A stretch of DNA of 64,000 nucleotides from Bradyrhizobium sp. (GCF_016213215.1 NZ_JACRAW010000006.1:20975-84974); one strand, 5' to 3'; numbered from the stretch's first letter, positions 1 through 8,201 are shown. Program-made: numbers and translations. Notes: generated from the letters alone by a model not told the origin.

Positions 1-90
1 CGCAAGGCCGCAGCAGGCATCGGCACCATGAACGAGCCGGGCGCAACCGAGGCAATCGCCAGGAGCCGCCACGAGGGCGAAGCACTCTAG
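1..90 (+). CDS. possible 3' end of an unidentified gene
   Basis: Frame 1 is open from the window edge to a TAG at 88-90, giving a 29-residue tail that starts RKAAAGIGTMNEPG. The tail is Ala/Glu/Arg rich and matches no family I recognise. It would converge on the sensor kinase gene that follows on the other strand. It is too short to distinguish from chance. Confidence 0.25.
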   Translation, partial: RKAAAGIGTMNEPGATEAIARSRHEGEAL

Positions 91-111
91 TGCAGAAGGA
101 GCCGATTGGCG

Positions 112-786
112 TTAACGGGGCTTCTCGCTCATGATGCGCCGACCACCTTGTTGCCCAACAAGCCGGGCGCAAACGCCAAGGCTGTCATGTTCAAACAGAA
201 GTTCGGTGCCGAGCTCCTTGGCCAGCGCTCGCATGAGCCGAAAGCCCAGCCCTCCATCCGTGGAGGGATCGAAGTTCTCGGGGAAGCCGACGCCGTCGTC
301 ACTCACTTCCACGACGAAGGAGCCATCCTCTTTCGTCTCGCAGCGGATATGAACCTTCACGGGCAAGCCCGTCGGATGTGCATATTTGGCAGCGTTTGTG
401 AGCAGCTCGGCAGCAATAAGCGAGACGCAAAGTGCATCTCGCGGGTTGATATAGCCCTCGCACGAATTGGCGACTTCCACCTTCATCCTTCCTTGCGGAA
501 CGAGCTTGCCGATCAGTGAAGAAACTTGTTGCAGGAAATCGCCAATATCTATGCCGTTGTTGTTGGCAGCGGTCGCCAGATACTTGTGGAGTTTCGCCGT
601 GACCTCAATGCGTGCCGTGACTTCGCTGAGCAACACGCAAACCTGGTCCGCGGTGAAGGTCTTGCCGCTCTTGCTTAAGGCCTTACGCTGAAGACCAATA
701 ACCGCGCTAAGGCTCGTCAGGTTGTTTGCTATCCGATGATCCGCCTCAGCGATGCGAACCATCCCATCTTCAGCAGAAATTGACAT
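112..786 (-). CDS. sensor histidine kinase, HisKA_2 type, no sensor domain
   Basis: This 224-residue protein has a dimerisation/phosphoacceptor segment with the DHRIANNL motif (probable phospho-His17), then a HATPase domain with an N box (ELLTNAAKYA) and a G1 box (DDGVGFP). That arrangement fits the HWE/HisKA_2 kinases of alphaproteobacteria. No PAS, GAF or membrane segment precedes the His box, so the kinase must be cytosolic and take its signal from a partner protein. The start is supported by GGGGAG six bases upstream of ATG 786. No response regulator is adjacent; the nearest is at 6467. Such kinases often feed general-stress or two-component circuits, but the pathway cannot be read here. 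Confidence 0.85.
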   Translation of the reverse strand: MSISAEDGMVRIAEADHRIANNLTSLSAVIGLQRKALSKSGKTFTADQVCVLLSEVTARIEVTAKLHKYLATAANNNGIDIGDFLQQVSSLIGKLVPQGRMKVEVANSCEGYINPRDALCVSLIAAELLTNAAKYAHPTGLPVKVHIRCETKEDGSFVVEVSDDGVGFPENFDPSTDGGLGFRLMRALAKELGTELLFEHDSLGVCARLVGQQGGRRIMSEKPR

Positions 787-994
787 TTGTCGCTCCCCTC
801 AGGGCTCAGGGTGCGCCTCATGAAATCGGCAATCAATAACGCAATAGCTAGTTCAATGAGTTACCCGGACATTCGACTGTTTCTGGGCTTTGATTGCAAA
901 AGGTCATCATTGAGACTAATAGGTGTAGACAGTAAGAAACCTCATTCTAGGGCGGTCACGGCGCTTCAGGTCATTTTTCCAAAGGGACAGTGAG

Positions 995-1213
995 ATGGGA
1001 GATCTCAACCGTGGCGAGCGCCTCCAAATCATGCTCACGCAAGAAGAGCTCCGCACGATCGATACGTGGCGTTTTCAAAAACGGATGCCGAGCAGAGCTG
1101 CCGCGATCCGGGAGTTACTCAAGCGAGGACTTGCTGCCGATGGCTTTACAGAAATCGAAGACGGCCAGAAGTCCAAGGACTTCTCCGTTCTGTCGGAGAA
1201 ACCTGCCAAGTAG
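995..1213 (+). CDS. small ribbon-helix-helix-like protein
   Basis: This 72-residue protein begins MGDLNRGERLQIMLTQEEL and continues with IDTWRFQKRMPSRAAAIRELLKRG. The pattern of a short strand, helix, RMPSRAAAIREL turn and second helix is typical of CopG/Arc ribbon-helix-helix DNA-binding proteins. The acidic/polar tail has no recognisable domain. No toxin gene is adjacent, so it may be a stand-alone regulator rather than an antitoxin. A GGGA element lies about ten bases before the ATG. Confidence 0.7.
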   Translation: MGDLNRGERLQIMLTQEELRTIDTWRFQKRMPSRAAAIRELLKRGLAADGFTEIEDGQKSKDFSVLSEKPAK

Positions 1214-1392
1214 CTGCCAAGTAGCTCGCCGGCAATTCCGTGCTGGGTTTCAGGTCCAACTCAGCCCACCGTGAACGCTTATTCGTCGCAAGAGAGAGTT
1301 TCGGTGGAGCAGCGCGCAGGTTGAACGCGAGGAAGCCGCGCCGCGACCAATGCACGACCCGCGCGCCACTACGCCTGCCGCTTCTCGCGCTG

Positions 1393-1890
1393 ATGAAAGC
1401 CCGCCTCGCCAAGATCCTGCTTGCCTGCGCCTTGCTGCTCGCCGCGGTTTCCTGGGCAAAGCCCGGCTATATCGATCTCGACATTCGCCTGGCGAACCAG
1501 CAGGGCGGCGGTGCGTTCTGGTGGGAGCAGCACTATTCGGAGCTCGCCTATGCCGATTCACCCGGCGTAAGCTACGTTCACCGGCAGGTCGGAACGGCCT
1601 ACACGGACCGATATGGCTGGAAGACGAGCGAGGATGCGCTCGCCTTTTTTGAGCAGCAGCTCGCCACGCGCGGCTGGCGCCGGGTCGAGCCCGCCGGCAG
1701 CGATCCGTCGCTCCCGGAAAGTCGGCTGCTTTCTCCGGCGAACCTCCGCCGCTACATCAGCACTGACCGGCCGGACGCCGGCGTTCTCGTGGCGGTTTGG
1801 CCCGTCGGCGGCTCGGTCGAAGGTTTCCATGTCGTGCTGACGACGACGAACACCTCATTGCTGAAGCGCTTGTCGGCCGGCCTGGACTGA
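1393..1890 (+). CDS. exported protein of unknown function
   Basis: The frame is open from further upstream, but ATG 1393 gives a clean N-terminal export signal (MKARLAKILLACALLLAAVSWA) in a 165-residue product, so I chose that start. The mature part contains a WWEQHYSEL segment and ends in a beta-rich region (VLVAVWPVGG, GFHVVLTTTN). I do not recognise the family. It is probably periplasmic or anchored by its single hydrophobic N-terminus. A hairpin follows at 1914-1930. Confidence 0.55.
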   Translation: MKARLAKILLACALLLAAVSWAKPGYIDLDIRLANQQGGGAFWWEQHYSELAYADSPGVSYVHRQVGTAYTDRYGWKTSEDALAFFEQQLATRGWRRVEPAGSDPSLPESRLLSPANLRRYISTDRPDAGVLVAVWPVGGSVEGFHVVLTTTNTSLLKRLSAGLD

Positions 1891-1913
1891 GAGCTTTGCT
1901 GTCCGATCCTGCC

Positions 1914-1930
1914 CGCGACGAGGCGTCGCG
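1914..1930 (+). terminator. short GC hairpin after the exported protein gene
   Basis: CGCGACG and CGTCGCG pair perfectly around an AGG loop. It lies 24 bases past the stop codon at 1890. There is no T tract immediately after, so it may be a weak or Rho-assisted terminator. Confidence 0.4.
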
Positions 1931-1961
1931 GTGAAACGACCAAAATCTCGCACCTTTCTTT

Positions 1962-1978
1962 TTGCGAATCGTTCGCAA
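1962..1978. promoter_or_regulatory. 17-bp palindrome upstream of the cupredoxin gene
   Basis: TTGCGAA-TCG-TTCGCAA is a perfect inverted repeat with 7-bp arms and a 3-bp centre, about 50 bp before the ATG at 2031. Size, symmetry and position suit a dimeric repressor such as a metal-responsive Fur-type protein. The regulator is inferred only. Confidence 0.4.
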
Positions 1979-2030
1979 TTTGCAATGATGTGCCCCGGTC
2001 GCCCACACAGTTCACCGGAAACACCAATCA

Positions 2031-2504
2031 ATGCGCCTGCTCCATTCCTTGTCTGTCTTCGCGCTGATCTGCGCCACCCCTGCCGTCACATTGGCCGCCG
2101 GCAATCTGGCCGGCCAGGAGCCCATCGTGGTCACGGTTGAACTCGGCCGTCCGGGAGAGCATGTCTTCGTCCCCAGCAAGCTGCGCTTCGAGACCGGCAA
2201 GCTCTACAAGCTCGTGCTGAAGAACCCCAGCAACGATCCGCACTATTTCACCTCGCATGCTTTCAGCCAGATGGTCTTCACCCGCAAGGTCCAGGTCACC
2301 CAGGCGCGCGACGGCAAGACCGTTACCCTGGCCGAGTTCAAGGGCGCGATACGCGAGATCGAAGTCTATCCGGGGCAGTCGGCGGAATGGTGGTTCGTGC
2401 CGGTGGCATCCGGTCGAGCAACGGATTTACGCTGCGGTATCACCGCCAGCGATGGCAAGAGCCACGCCGATCATGGCATGGTCGGCGAGATCGTCATCGA
2501 GTAA
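2031..2504 (+). CDS. periplasmic cupredoxin-like copper-binding protein
   Basis: This 157-residue protein has a signal peptide (about residues 1-23, ending TLAAG) and a beta-rich domain. The element FETGKLYKLVLKNPSNDPHYF is typical of plastocyanin-like folds, where the His is a first copper ligand. The C-terminal stretch LRCGITASDGKSHADHGM resembles the Cys-His-Met ligand loop of type 1 copper sites, although the Cys-to-His spacing differs from plastocyanin. It probably binds copper in the periplasm as a redox carrier or copper-handling protein. No oxidase or copper exporter is adjacent, so its partner is unknown. Confidence 0.65.
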   Translation: MRLLHSLSVFALICATPAVTLAAGNLAGQEPIVVTVELGRPGEHVFVPSKLRFETGKLYKLVLKNPSNDPHYFTSHAFSQMVFTRKVQVTQARDGKTVTLAEFKGAIREIEVYPGQSAEWWFVPVASGRATDLRCGITASDGKSHADHGMVGEIVIE

Positions 2505-2612
2505 CTGTCCGCAACTTCGGACCGGAACGCGGCCCGGTGACAGGCTCCGGCGTAATCGATCATCGATTGCGGCACGTCGGCGGCTACCCTGGCGACAACC
2601 TGCCCTACCCGC

Positions 2613-3131
2613 TCACGTCTTCAGTTTCATCCTGCCCATGAAATCGCGTTTGCCCAGCGGCGCGCCCTTGTTACGCAGAATGGCGTAGGCAGTTGTCGCG
2701 TGGAAGAAGAAGTTCGGCAGCGAGAATGACATCAGAAATCCTTCCGCCGTGAACGGCAACGAGCGGTCGCCGAGCTTGAAGACGACGTCGCGGCCAATGA
2801 CCGCGTCGACGGCTTCGGGAGTCCATCCTGAGAGTTCGTTGCGCGCTTCCGCTACCAAAGCCTGAAGCGCGGCATAGTCTTCGGATTTGGGAGATGGTGG
2901 AACGAATACACCGTTCCTTGCCGCCTCCATCGCGCCGCGCGAATGATGCGCGAGCGAGACGACCTGGAAGCGGAATGGCAGCATGTCGGGCGCCAGCCGC
3001 GTTTCGACCACCTCGGCCGGATCGGTGCCCGTCTCGCGGAAATGGGCGAGACTCTTGTCGAGGAAACCACTGACCGCCCCGAGGATTTGAAGATAGTTGG
3101 CGACAGTTGCGTCGTAGAGCGAAAAGGCCAT
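2613..3131 (-). CDS. DUF1993 family protein
   Basis: This 172-residue protein starts MAFSLYDATVANYLQIL and contains LPFRFQVVSLAHHSRGA and FFFHATTAYAILRNKGAPLGKRDF. Both are hallmarks of the DUF1993 family, helical proteins related to the DinB-like four-helix fold with unknown biochemistry. No signal peptide is seen, so it is cytosolic. A GGGGG ribosome site precedes the ATG. It converges with the cupredoxin gene. Confidence 0.85.
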   Translation of the reverse strand: MAFSLYDATVANYLQILGAVSGFLDKSLAHFRETGTDPAEVVETRLAPDMLPFRFQVVSLAHHSRGAMEAARNGVFVPPSPKSEDYAALQALVAEARNELSGWTPEAVDAVIGRDVVFKLGDRSLPFTAEGFLMSFSLPNFFFHATTAYAILRNKGAPLGKRDFMGRMKLKT

Positions 3132-3568
3132 GGGTCCCCCATTCCGTCGTTGTTCTTGTGCGCTACATTTCTCTTAAATTCGGCCGATTGCAAGCGGCGC
3201 GCCTGCCGCGAGAACTCGGCCGACGACGCGGAGACAGCGTCGGGCCGAGATTCACGCGGACGTTGGCCAATCCGAGGCAAACGATATGACATACAGGCCG
3301 CGATCGATGGATGGTTGCGCCGATGCTGGGGAGACGACAGACCGATCTCCCGCAGCGTCCTTTCGCTGTTGTTAACCGAGCGGCCGGCTGTTTCCGCGTA
3401 AGGCGTAGAGCTTTCTTAACAACTTACACGCGAACATATCGCAATTACAGCAAGTGACTTATGGCGCGCCATAACCATGGCGCGCCGCATGGAAGTTGTT
3501 TTTTGCGCTCTGGCGAAGTGAGCCAGAGAAGGAATACCCGACGTTCTCACGGCTGGTGGCGTTGTGCG
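3132..3568. other. 437-bp intergenic region with tandem GGCGCGCC sites
   Basis: No coding region is supported here. At 3461-3486 the sequence ATGGCGCGCC occurs twice, separated by ATAACC. Each copy contains the 8-bp palindrome GGCGCGCC, and the first is part of a 12-bp palindrome. They lie about 100 bp upstream of the DUF2336 gene and could be a tandem binding site. Confidence 0.4.
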
Positions 3569-4654
3569 ATGCTCGGTCAGCAATCACTTCTGACAGAATT
3601 GGAAGAGACGGCATCCAGGGGAACACCTGAAAGCCGCCTGCGCGCTCTTTGGCATGCGACCGATCTTCTGATTGCCGGCACCTACTCCGAAGAGCAGATC
3701 TGGATTTTCGGAACGGTCATCGATCGACTTGCGCACGAGATCGAGACTGTTGCACGCGCCAAGCTTGCGAACAAGCTGGCCACCAGCAGGAACGCTCCCC
3801 TTCAGGTCATCGAGCGCCTGGCTCTGGATGATGACATCGAGATCGCCGGACCTGTCCTGATGCACTCGGAGCGGGTCGATGTCAGGACGCTCATCGTGAG
3901 CGCAAGATCGAAGGGTCAGCCGCACCTGCTGGCCATATCGAAGCGAAGATCCGTTCCGACTGCGGTCACCAACGTTCTGATCGTGCGCGGCTCCGGCGAG
4001 GTCGTCGGCACCCTGGCGGCCAACAATGGTGCGAGCTTTTCCGAGTTCGGATTTCTGAAGCTGGTGCAGCGCTCGGAAGGAGACTCGGTCATCGCCGAAC
4101 AGCTTGGGCTTCGCAGGGACATTCCCCGCCACGTTTTCCAGCAATTGATAGCGAAAGCTTCCGAGGAGGTCAGGACAAAGCTCGAGCGCGAGCGTCCGGA
4201 AATGGCGACGGAGGTCGGGGATGTCGTCACCCGTCTCGCCGGGACCATTCACGCGAAATTTGGCCCGGCATCAAAGAACTATTTCGCGGCGAAGCGGATC
4301 GTGGCCAAGCTTTATGAGAGTGGCGGACTGGACGAAGACAAGGTGTTTGAATTCGCTCACTCTCTCAAATTCAACGAAACCGCCGCCGCGTTGTCGCTCT
4401 TGTGCGGACTACCCGCTCACGTTGTCGAGCGTGCCTTGATCGACAAGAACAGGGAAGTCGTTCTGATCCTGGCGAGAGCCATGACCTTTTCATGGCAGAC
4501 GACCATGGCGTTGTTGTTTCTGGGAGCTCACAATTGTCGCATAACCGCCGGCGATCTGGACAGGTTGCAGAAGGACTTCCTGCGCCTGACGGTTGACAAT
4601 TCCAGGCAAGTGCTGGCTCTCTATCGCTCTCGCAGAGAACTCGGTAGCGAGTGA
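3569..4654 (+). CDS. DUF2336 domain protein
   Basis: The 361-residue product from ATG 3569 begins MLGQQSLLTELEETA. It is built of repeated helical units (LANKLATSRNAPLQVIERLALDDDIEIAGPVLMHS; LLAISKRRSVPTAVTNVLIVRG), the HEAT-like pattern of the alphaproteobacterial DUF2336 family. The frame is open 36 codons further upstream, but that extension is low-complexity and Arg-rich and is probably not translated. No membrane segment or catalytic motif is visible. Function is unknown; family members often lie near signalling genes. Confidence 0.8.
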   Translation: MLGQQSLLTELEETASRGTPESRLRALWHATDLLIAGTYSEEQIWIFGTVIDRLAHEIETVARAKLANKLATSRNAPLQVIERLALDDDIEIAGPVLMHSERVDVRTLIVSARSKGQPHLLAISKRRSVPTAVTNVLIVRGSGEVVGTLAANNGASFSEFGFLKLVQRSEGDSVIAEQLGLRRDIPRHVFQQLIAKASEEVRTKLERERPEMATEVGDVVTRLAGTIHAKFGPASKNYFAAKRIVAKLYESGGLDEDKVFEFAHSLKFNETAAALSLLCGLPAHVVERALIDKNREVVLILARAMTFSWQTTMALLFLGAHNCRITAGDLDRLQKDFLRLTVDNSRQVLALYRSRRELGSE

Positions 4655-4703
4655 CGCCGCTTGATGTGCTCGCCAGTCCTGACGCTACTTGCCGAGGTGC
4701 TGA

Positions 4704-4823
4704 ATGAGACCCTACACGCGAAGTGAAAAGATGAGGATCCTCGCCGGGGCCATTACGGCGGTGGTGATGACAAGCCTTATCGCCGTTATCGCGTTGGCAT
4801 TCCTGATCGCGCCTCGCCGGTAG
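4704..4823 (+). CDS. 39-aa single-pass membrane peptide
   Basis: ATG 4704 opens a 39-codon frame reading MRPYTRSEKMRILAGAITAV and on through a hydrophobic stretch to FLIAPRR. A basic N-terminus, one transmembrane helix (about residues 12-36) and an Arg-Arg tail make a typical small membrane protein. It lies 49 bp after the DUF2336 stop and could be cotranscribed. No family is recognised. Confidence 0.45.
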   Translation: MRPYTRSEKMRILAGAITAVVMTSLIAVIALAFLIAPRR

Positions 4824-4933
4824 ACCGCCATCGTGGCCCTGCGTGCGGCACCGGCCATTAACCGCTCGTTAGCCCTCCCTGCCGCAGCATCCGGATTACG
4901 CATTTCGCTGCACAGCGCGTCCGGGGAGACGGG

Positions 4934-5116
4934 ATGACGAGAATCCAGCACCTTGAGGAGCAGGCGGCCCGCGCCGAGCGCCTGGCGGCGAGGATAACAG
5001 ACGCGCTGACCATCGAGAAGCTGCTGTCCTTCGCCGCCGACCGGCGCCGCGAGGTCAACGCGATCAGTGCAGGGGCCGCGATGACGAGGATGGGCGGGCG
5101 GATCAGCAATGCATAG
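4934..5116 (+). CDS. 60-aa helical hypothetical protein
   Basis: The sequence begins MTRIQHLEEQAARAERLAAR and is amphipathic and helical through about residue 45. The ATG follows GGGGAGA by a few bases, a good ribosome site. Small proteins with this Ala/Arg/Glu pattern are common in Bradyrhizobium, with unknown function. Confidence 0.5.
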   Translation: MTRIQHLEEQAARAERLAARITDALTIEKLLSFAADRRREVNAISAGAAMTRMGGRISNA

Positions 5117-5153
5117 CCCGCCACTCGTTCGGGCAGGCCGGCGCGGTTGCGAC

Positions 5154-5194
5154 GACAAAAAAAGCCCGTCGGAGCAACCGGCACCGACGGGCTT
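5154..5194 (-). terminator. intrinsic terminator, minus strand
   Basis: Arms AAGCCCGTCGG (5162-5172) and CCGACGGGCTT (5184-5194) pair perfectly across 11 bp. Read on the minus strand, the hairpin is followed by a T-rich run (TTTTTTT). It should end the transcript of the PPOX-family gene at 5465-5917, leaving a 3' UTR of about 270 bases. Confidence 0.7.
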
Positions 5195-5464
5195 AGGCGG
5201 TTCACTAAGCCGGCCGGGGAGCTGGAGGCCGACGGGCTTGGTTCACGTGGCCAGCCTCGCTCGCTCCCGCCGGAAGTTCAGTCCAAAACTGAACATTGCT
5301 CCAGTCCGTGCTTGGTCGGCTGAACATAAGTTAAGCGAAATCGCTGTTCGTCCAAAAGGCGTGGGCTGTGCGAGCAGCATCTTTGCTCGCCCTTCGTTCA
5401 ATTCCGTGCCTGCCCGGCGCTCTCATCGGCTGACCTGCCCTGTAGCGCCGGTCCATGCCGTTCC

Positions 5465-5917
5465 TCAGCACGTCACCAGTTCCGTGTGACCGAATCCCTT
5501 GGAGTAGTCGAGCACGGAAATCACCGTCGGCGTCAGGCGAAACAGGCGGATCTCGGAAGGTTTCGGCATCGGCAGGTCCATCGCCTTCTGCTCCGGATAT
5601 CGCGACATCAGGAGATTGATCGCCTTCTCCGCTTCGGCCGGGTCGGTCACGACTTGCGCCCGGGCGGCCATGGACAGGCCGGTGATGTCCATGACTTGGG
5701 CGGGATCATCATCGATCGCCAGCGATACCCGATCGTCCCGCGCGAGATTGTTGGCCTTCTGGCTGTCGATGCCGCACAGGAAGTAGATGGCGAAGCCTTC
5801 GTTGGCATAGCCGACCGTCGTCACCTGCGGCCAGCCATCGGGCCGCAAGGTCGCGATCCGCATGGTGCGGTGCTGATCCAATAGCGCCTGGATCTCCTGT
5901 CTGATTGCGTCATCCAT
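5465..5917 (-). CDS. pyridoxamine 5'-phosphate oxidase-fold protein
   Basis: This 150-residue protein has the split-barrel flavin-binding pattern: MRIATLRPDGWPQVTTVGYANEGFAIYFLC, then NNLARDDRVSLAID and MAARAQVV. It belongs to the PPOX/general-stress flavoprotein superfamily, which binds FMN, F420 or haem. Nothing shows true PNP oxidase activity, since the PdxH C-terminal substrate residues are absent. The start is supported by GGAGG before the ATG. It is probably monocistronic, with its own terminator downstream. Confidence 0.8.
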   Translation of the reverse strand: MDDAIRQEIQALLDQHRTMRIATLRPDGWPQVTTVGYANEGFAIYFLCGIDSQKANNLARDDRVSLAIDDDPAQVMDITGLSMAARAQVVTDPAEAEKAINLLMSRYPEQKAMDLPMPKPSEIRLFRLTPTVISVLDYSKGFGHTELVTC

Positions 5918-6049
5918 CGCGCGCCTCCACGTCTCGCTGCGTTACGCAACGCGACCGGAAACTTCGCATGGCGATTTGACGCAAACAGGGCGAATTCGCG
6001 CGCCTGGCCGATCCTCTCACAGCGCCAAAGATCCAGTCGGTGCGGGACT

Positions 6050-6089
6050 AGAGAAAAGGCCGGCGGGAGCTATGCCGCCGGCCTTCTCT
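6050..6089. terminator. terminator-like hairpin in a divergent intergenic region
   Basis: AGAGAAAAGGCCGGCGG (6050-6066) pairs with CCGCCGGCCTTCTCT (6075-6089) to give a 15-bp stem with an AA bulge and an 8-base loop. Both flanking genes start away from it, so it ends no annotated gene. It could end a small unannotated transcript in 5918-6049. Confidence 0.4.
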
Positions 6090-6199
6090 TGCAGCTGCCG
6101 GCTCTGGTCCGGTTCCGCTGCAAATTCAGCTGCCTAAGCCTGACATCGGCATGGTAAATAAAACGTTAATGACCCGACTTTGAGGTAAGTCACAGATCG

Positions 6200-6335
6200 C
6201 GATCGTCACGAACGCGCGGGATGGGATGCGGTGAACGCGGCAGCGTCGGCGCGGGGAAATGGCAGACCGGTGCTCTCCGAGGCCTGAGCCGGGATGCGTG
6301 AGCTATCACCGACGTACAGGACGAACGCCGCTCAT
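6200..6335. repeat. partial copy of a dispersed intergenic repeat
   Basis: CGTCACGAA, then TGGGATGCGGTG, then ACGCGGCAGCGTCGGCGCG, then CAGGACGAACG occur in the same order here and at about 42062-42175. The match is broken by substitutions, so this is a diverged partial copy. No coding sequence is supported between 5918 and 6466. Confidence 0.55.
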
Positions 6336-6466
6336 CGCTGCGCTCTGACTCCTCACGAAAAACTTTCGGCAGTTCCACTGTGCAGTTTTGAACCTTCGCC
6401 GCGGTGCGGCGTTGCGTTTCGGGAACTCTGAGTCCCCCTTGCGCGACCTTGGGGAGGAAAACACTA

Positions 6467-6862
6467 TTGCCCGATGTGCCGGTTGTTTTGGCGGTCGAGG
6501 ATGAGGAACTGCTCCAGGGCATGGTCCACGACGCCTTAAAGGATGGCGGCTTTGACCTCGTGATCGCGGCGTCCGGCAAGGACGCGCTGGCGCTGCTCAC
6601 GAGCGGCGGGGTGAAGTACGCGGCGCTCGTGACCGACATCAATCTGAAGGACAGCATCAGCGGCTGGGAGGTGGCCCGGCAAGCCAGGGAAATCGATCCG
6701 TCATTCCCGGTCGTCTACATGACCGGCGCCAGCGCCGACCGATGGCCGTCGCTGGGTGTGCCCAACAGCATCCTCCTGCAGAAACCGTTTGCACCGGCGC
6801 AGCTGGTGACGGCCGTGTCCCAGCTTCTCAATGTCGCAGCATCGCCTTTGTCGCCCTTATAG
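6467..6862 (+). CDS. single-domain response regulator (receiver)
   Basis: From TTG 6467 the product is 131 residues and is a receiver domain only: acidic pair VEDEE, phosphoacceptor Asp in ALVTDINLKD, Thr in VVYMTGAS, and Lys in LLQKPFAP. TTG 6467 is preferred over ATG 6404 because GGGGAGG lies nine bases before it. There is no output domain, so it should act through protein contact, as in CheY-like phosphorelay shuttles. No kinase is adjacent; the orphan HisKA_2 kinase at 112-786 is the nearest candidate. Confidence 0.85.
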   Translation: MPDVPVVLAVEDEELLQGMVHDALKDGGFDLVIAASGKDALALLTSGGVKYAALVTDINLKDSISGWEVARQAREIDPSFPVVYMTGASADRWPSLGVPNSILLQKPFAPAQLVTAVSQLLNVAASPLSPL

Positions 6863-6891
6863 CTCGCAGCGTCCCTGCGCGCCCGAGATAA

Positions 6892-7056
6892 CTAATGCAC
6901 CGTTGCCCACTCAGGTGGAGCAAGGTTTGTCAGCTCATAGACATGTTGCAGCTCGGCTTCGAGCCGCTCGTTCAGCAATAGCAGCGCTTGCAGCGCGCCG
7001 TGAACATCCCCGTTGCACTCTTCAATAAGTCCGTCGATCAGGTCGTTGATTGACAC
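6892..7056 (-). CDS. 54-aa helical hypothetical protein
   Basis: GTG 7056 opens a frame reading VSINDLIDGLIEECNGDVHG, then ALQALLLLNERLEAELQHVY. AGAGGGG lies just upstream as ribosome site. The pattern is one long amphipathic helix pair. It resembles small proteins common in Bradyrhizobium, with unknown function. It converges with the response regulator gene. Confidence 0.6.
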   Translation of the reverse strand: MSINDLIDGLIEECNGDVHGALQALLLLNERLEAELQHVYELTNLAPPEWATVH

Positions 7057-7243
7057 GGTTGTCCCCTCTGCACTCAGGTCAATAAACCGGTCCTATGCGG
7101 CGAAACTGAGTTTACTCCCCGTAATCCACACACCCATCAAGCTGAACCGAAACTGAAACGGTACCGCAGTTCCTGCTCCGAAAGTGTCGCATTCGCATGA
7201 AGGTTGACCATTTCCGCGAGTGCACGCAGCTCCCCTCGAGGTG

Positions 7244-7427
7244 TCAGTCACGCCCGCTCGCAAGGCCGTCCTCCTCGTAGCCGGCGTTGCCTTTGCGCAA
7301 CGACTGCCACTGCTGGTCGTCGTGGCAGCAGATGACGGTCGCGCCGGATTCCTCGATCCGCCTCACCTCCTCGAGCGACTTCTGAAGCGCTTCAACATTC
7401 CACGTCTTCGCCTCCAGTTCATCGAAT
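7244..7427 (-). pseudogene. C-terminal remnant of a lactonase-like metallo-beta-lactamase
   Basis: A short frame on the minus strand reads WNVEALQKSLEEVRRIEESG, then ATVICCHDDQQWQSLRKG and YE. That is the pattern near the C-terminus of the AttM/AiiA-type N-acyl-homoserine-lactone hydrolases, where a late metal-ligand region reads HD..W..L. The N-terminal HxHxDH metal site is missing, and upstream sequence belongs to the SDR gene in another frame. I read it as a truncated relic rather than a functional gene. Confidence 0.45.
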
Positions 7428-8201
7428 TCACCGGCGATGCTGTCCGTCGTCCACGCGAATGCACGTGCCGGTGACAGCATCGGATGCCGGGCTCACCAGG
7501 TAAAGCAGGGTGGAGTCCAGTTGAGCCGGATCGCCGAGGCGTTTGCGCGGAAAGTGCTGCGTGATATCGCCCACCCGACTGAGCATGCCGTCCATCATCT
7601 CGGAAGCGAACGCCCCTGGTGCAATCGCATTGACGTTGATCCCGAACCGCGCCCACTCCACCGCGAGTGCTTCAGTAATGCGAACGACCGCAGCCTTGCT
7701 CACGGAGTAGAGTGCGGCCCCGCCACCGGAGTAGTCAAACGCCGCCGCAGAGGCAATGTTGACGATCCGCCCCGGCTTACCTGCTTCGATCAATCGCCGC
7801 GCTACCTCGCATGAGAGCACGAAGGGCGCGCGTATGTTGATGTCGATGACCCTGTCGATAAGGTCCAACGGCATCTTGTGCGCCCGTTGGGCGTCGGGAA
7901 TGCCGGCATTGTTGACCAGTATGGTGACGCTCCCCAGCTCCAACTCGGCCAAGGCAACCGCTCTGATCAGCTGCTCTGCGTCGGTCGCGTCCATCTGGAT
8001 TGGAACAGCTTGGCCGCCCGCTTTCCCGATTTCGTTCGCCAGCGCCTCAAGCCGTTCGATTCTCCGCGCCGCCAACGCCACTTTGGCTCCGCAACTCGCC
8101 AACACCTTCGCGAAACGGAGACCAAGCCCGGATGAGGCACCAGTGACGAGTGCGGTCTGGCCCGTCAGGTCCGTCGAAGCATTCGGAAGTGGATAGGCCA
8201 T
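7428..8201 (-). CDS. SDR family NAD(P)-dependent oxidoreductase
   Basis: This 257-residue classical short-chain dehydrogenase has the nucleotide loop TGASSGLG (residues 20-27), NNAG (97-100) and catalytic Ser151, Tyr165 and Lys169 (ALYSVSK). AARR after beta-2 suggests a preference for NADP. The C-terminal ending TGTCIRVDDGQ matches the usual VDGG region with Gly changed to Asp. The substrate is not predictable. GGGAGA precedes the ATG. A lactonase-like remnant follows directly. Confidence 0.9.
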   Translation of the reverse strand: MAYPLPNASTDLTGQTALVTGASSGLGLRFAKVLASCGAKVALAARRIERLEALANEIGKAGGQAVPIQMDATDAEQLIRAVALAELELGSVTILVNNAGIPDAQRAHKMPLDLIDRVIDINIRAPFVLSCEVARRLIEAGKPGRIVNIASAAAFDYSGGGAALYSVSKAAVVRITEALAVEWARFGINVNAIAPGAFASEMMDGMLSRVGDITQHFPRKRLGDPAQLDSTLLYLVSPASDAVTGTCIRVDDGQHRR

